DNA from: Planctomycetaceae bacterium
Lineage (GTDB): Bacteria; Planctomycetota; Planctomycetia; Planctomycetales; Planctomycetaceae
Assembly (NCBI GenBank): GCA_019636285.1
Contig: JAHBXV010000010.1
Span: 1-64,000 of the forward strand
Direction of reading: 5' to 3'
DNA length: 64,000 nt
Positions 63,860-64,000 of the stretch are shown one piece after another. Position 1 is the first letter of the stretch, and the number at the start of each line of letters is the position of its first letter. The position numbers were made by a program, and so were the translations under genes. The notes beneath the pieces are model-generated. The model saw nothing but the letters and a program-made list of their open reading frames with translations. It had not been told where the DNA came from and did not search any database.

Positions 63860-64000
63860 GAGTCGTTAGCCGATTGCTGCGGGGTCTGAAGCTCATTCAG
63901 CAGCGACTTGATCCATTCGCGGTCCTCATCCGGAAACGGGGGGCAATCGGCCGTCTCATAAGCGAGATCGCTATAGTCGGCGTTGCTCCAAGCCTGGTCG
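63856..64000 (-). CDS. 3' end of an unidentified gene coupled to ruvC
   Basis: The minus-strand frame enters from the window edge and ends in a TGA at 63858-63856 that overlaps the ruvC ATG. The visible 47 residues read DQAWSNADYSDLAYETADCP and onward to WIKSLLNELQ, an acidic, helical C-terminus. In many genomes the gene before ruvC encodes a YebC/PmpR-type regulator, but this tail is not clearly one. I leave it unassigned. Confidence 0.6.
   Translation of the reverse strand, partial: DQAWSNADYSDLAYETADCPPFPDEDREWIKSLLNELQTPQQSANDS

Overview
The window looks like chromosomal DNA from a GC-rich planctomycete of the order Planctomycetales. It carries a DUF1559 pilin-like protein followed by a small lipoprotein, a cytochrome-type DUF1549/DUF1553 protein, many orphan secreted or membrane proteins, and a dense population of short palindromic intergenic repeats. 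I saw no rRNA, tRNA, CRISPR array, transposase or phage gene. All calls come from reading the sequence and from remembered family motifs; no database search was run.

Layout. 1-4.2 kb: a lipoprotein/DUF1559 pair, then two cysteine-rich exported proteins, one a duplicated metallothionein-like protein with 36 cysteines, then DUF4058-like and small hypothetical genes. 4.3-8.4 kb: cobalamin-dependent methionine synthase (metH) on the minus strand, with an in-frame Fur-like winged-helix segment inside its activation domain. 8.6-11.9 kb: a HAD hydrolase, a SUKH-like protein, a membrane-anchored dual-specificity phosphatase and a secreted repeat protein. 12-16.4 kb: a large orphan protein and the DUF1549/DUF1553 protein. 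16.4-22 kb: a 1 kb gene-poor gap, a small acidic protein, an ADP-ribosylglycohydrolase, an acyltransferase-like membrane protein and a PQQ-type beta-propeller. 22.3-27.8 kb: an AddA-like helicase-nuclease, a small membrane protein and argG.

28.3-34.5 kb is a regulatory block: ribosome hibernation factor, EIIA-Ntr, HPr and Enzyme I without any sugar permease, then RNase E/G and ribosomal protein L21. 34.7-38.3 kb: a sugar transferase, then a DUF71/COG2102 ATP pyrophosphatase, a DUF6580 membrane protein and a BtuF-like protein that together resemble a B12-salvage locus; this fits a B12-dependent metH in the same window. 38.5-46.1 kb: an NHL-repeat protein, an Hsp70 with a zinc-ribbon tail, a DUF1338 dioxygenase, mtnA, a NIPSNAP protein, a NagB-like protein and ruvX.

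46.3-51.3 kb: mgtE, rpsI, rplM and a tightly overlapped arsR-AHSA1-membrane-DUF899 operon with a readable promoter/operator. 51.4-58.3 kb: hypothetical proteins, a Nif3-like protein, a trans-sulfuration PLP enzyme and a C45-type hydrolase. 58.6-64 kb: a TadG-like von Willebrand factor A protein, truD, a PolB-like 3'-5' exonuclease, and translationally coupled ruvC-ruvA following a truncated gene at the window edge.

The strongest points for follow-up are the Fur-like insertion in MetH, a 76-bp inverted-repeat element present twice, the duplicated metallothionein-like protein, the B12-salvage trio, and the apparently leaderless arsR promoter.
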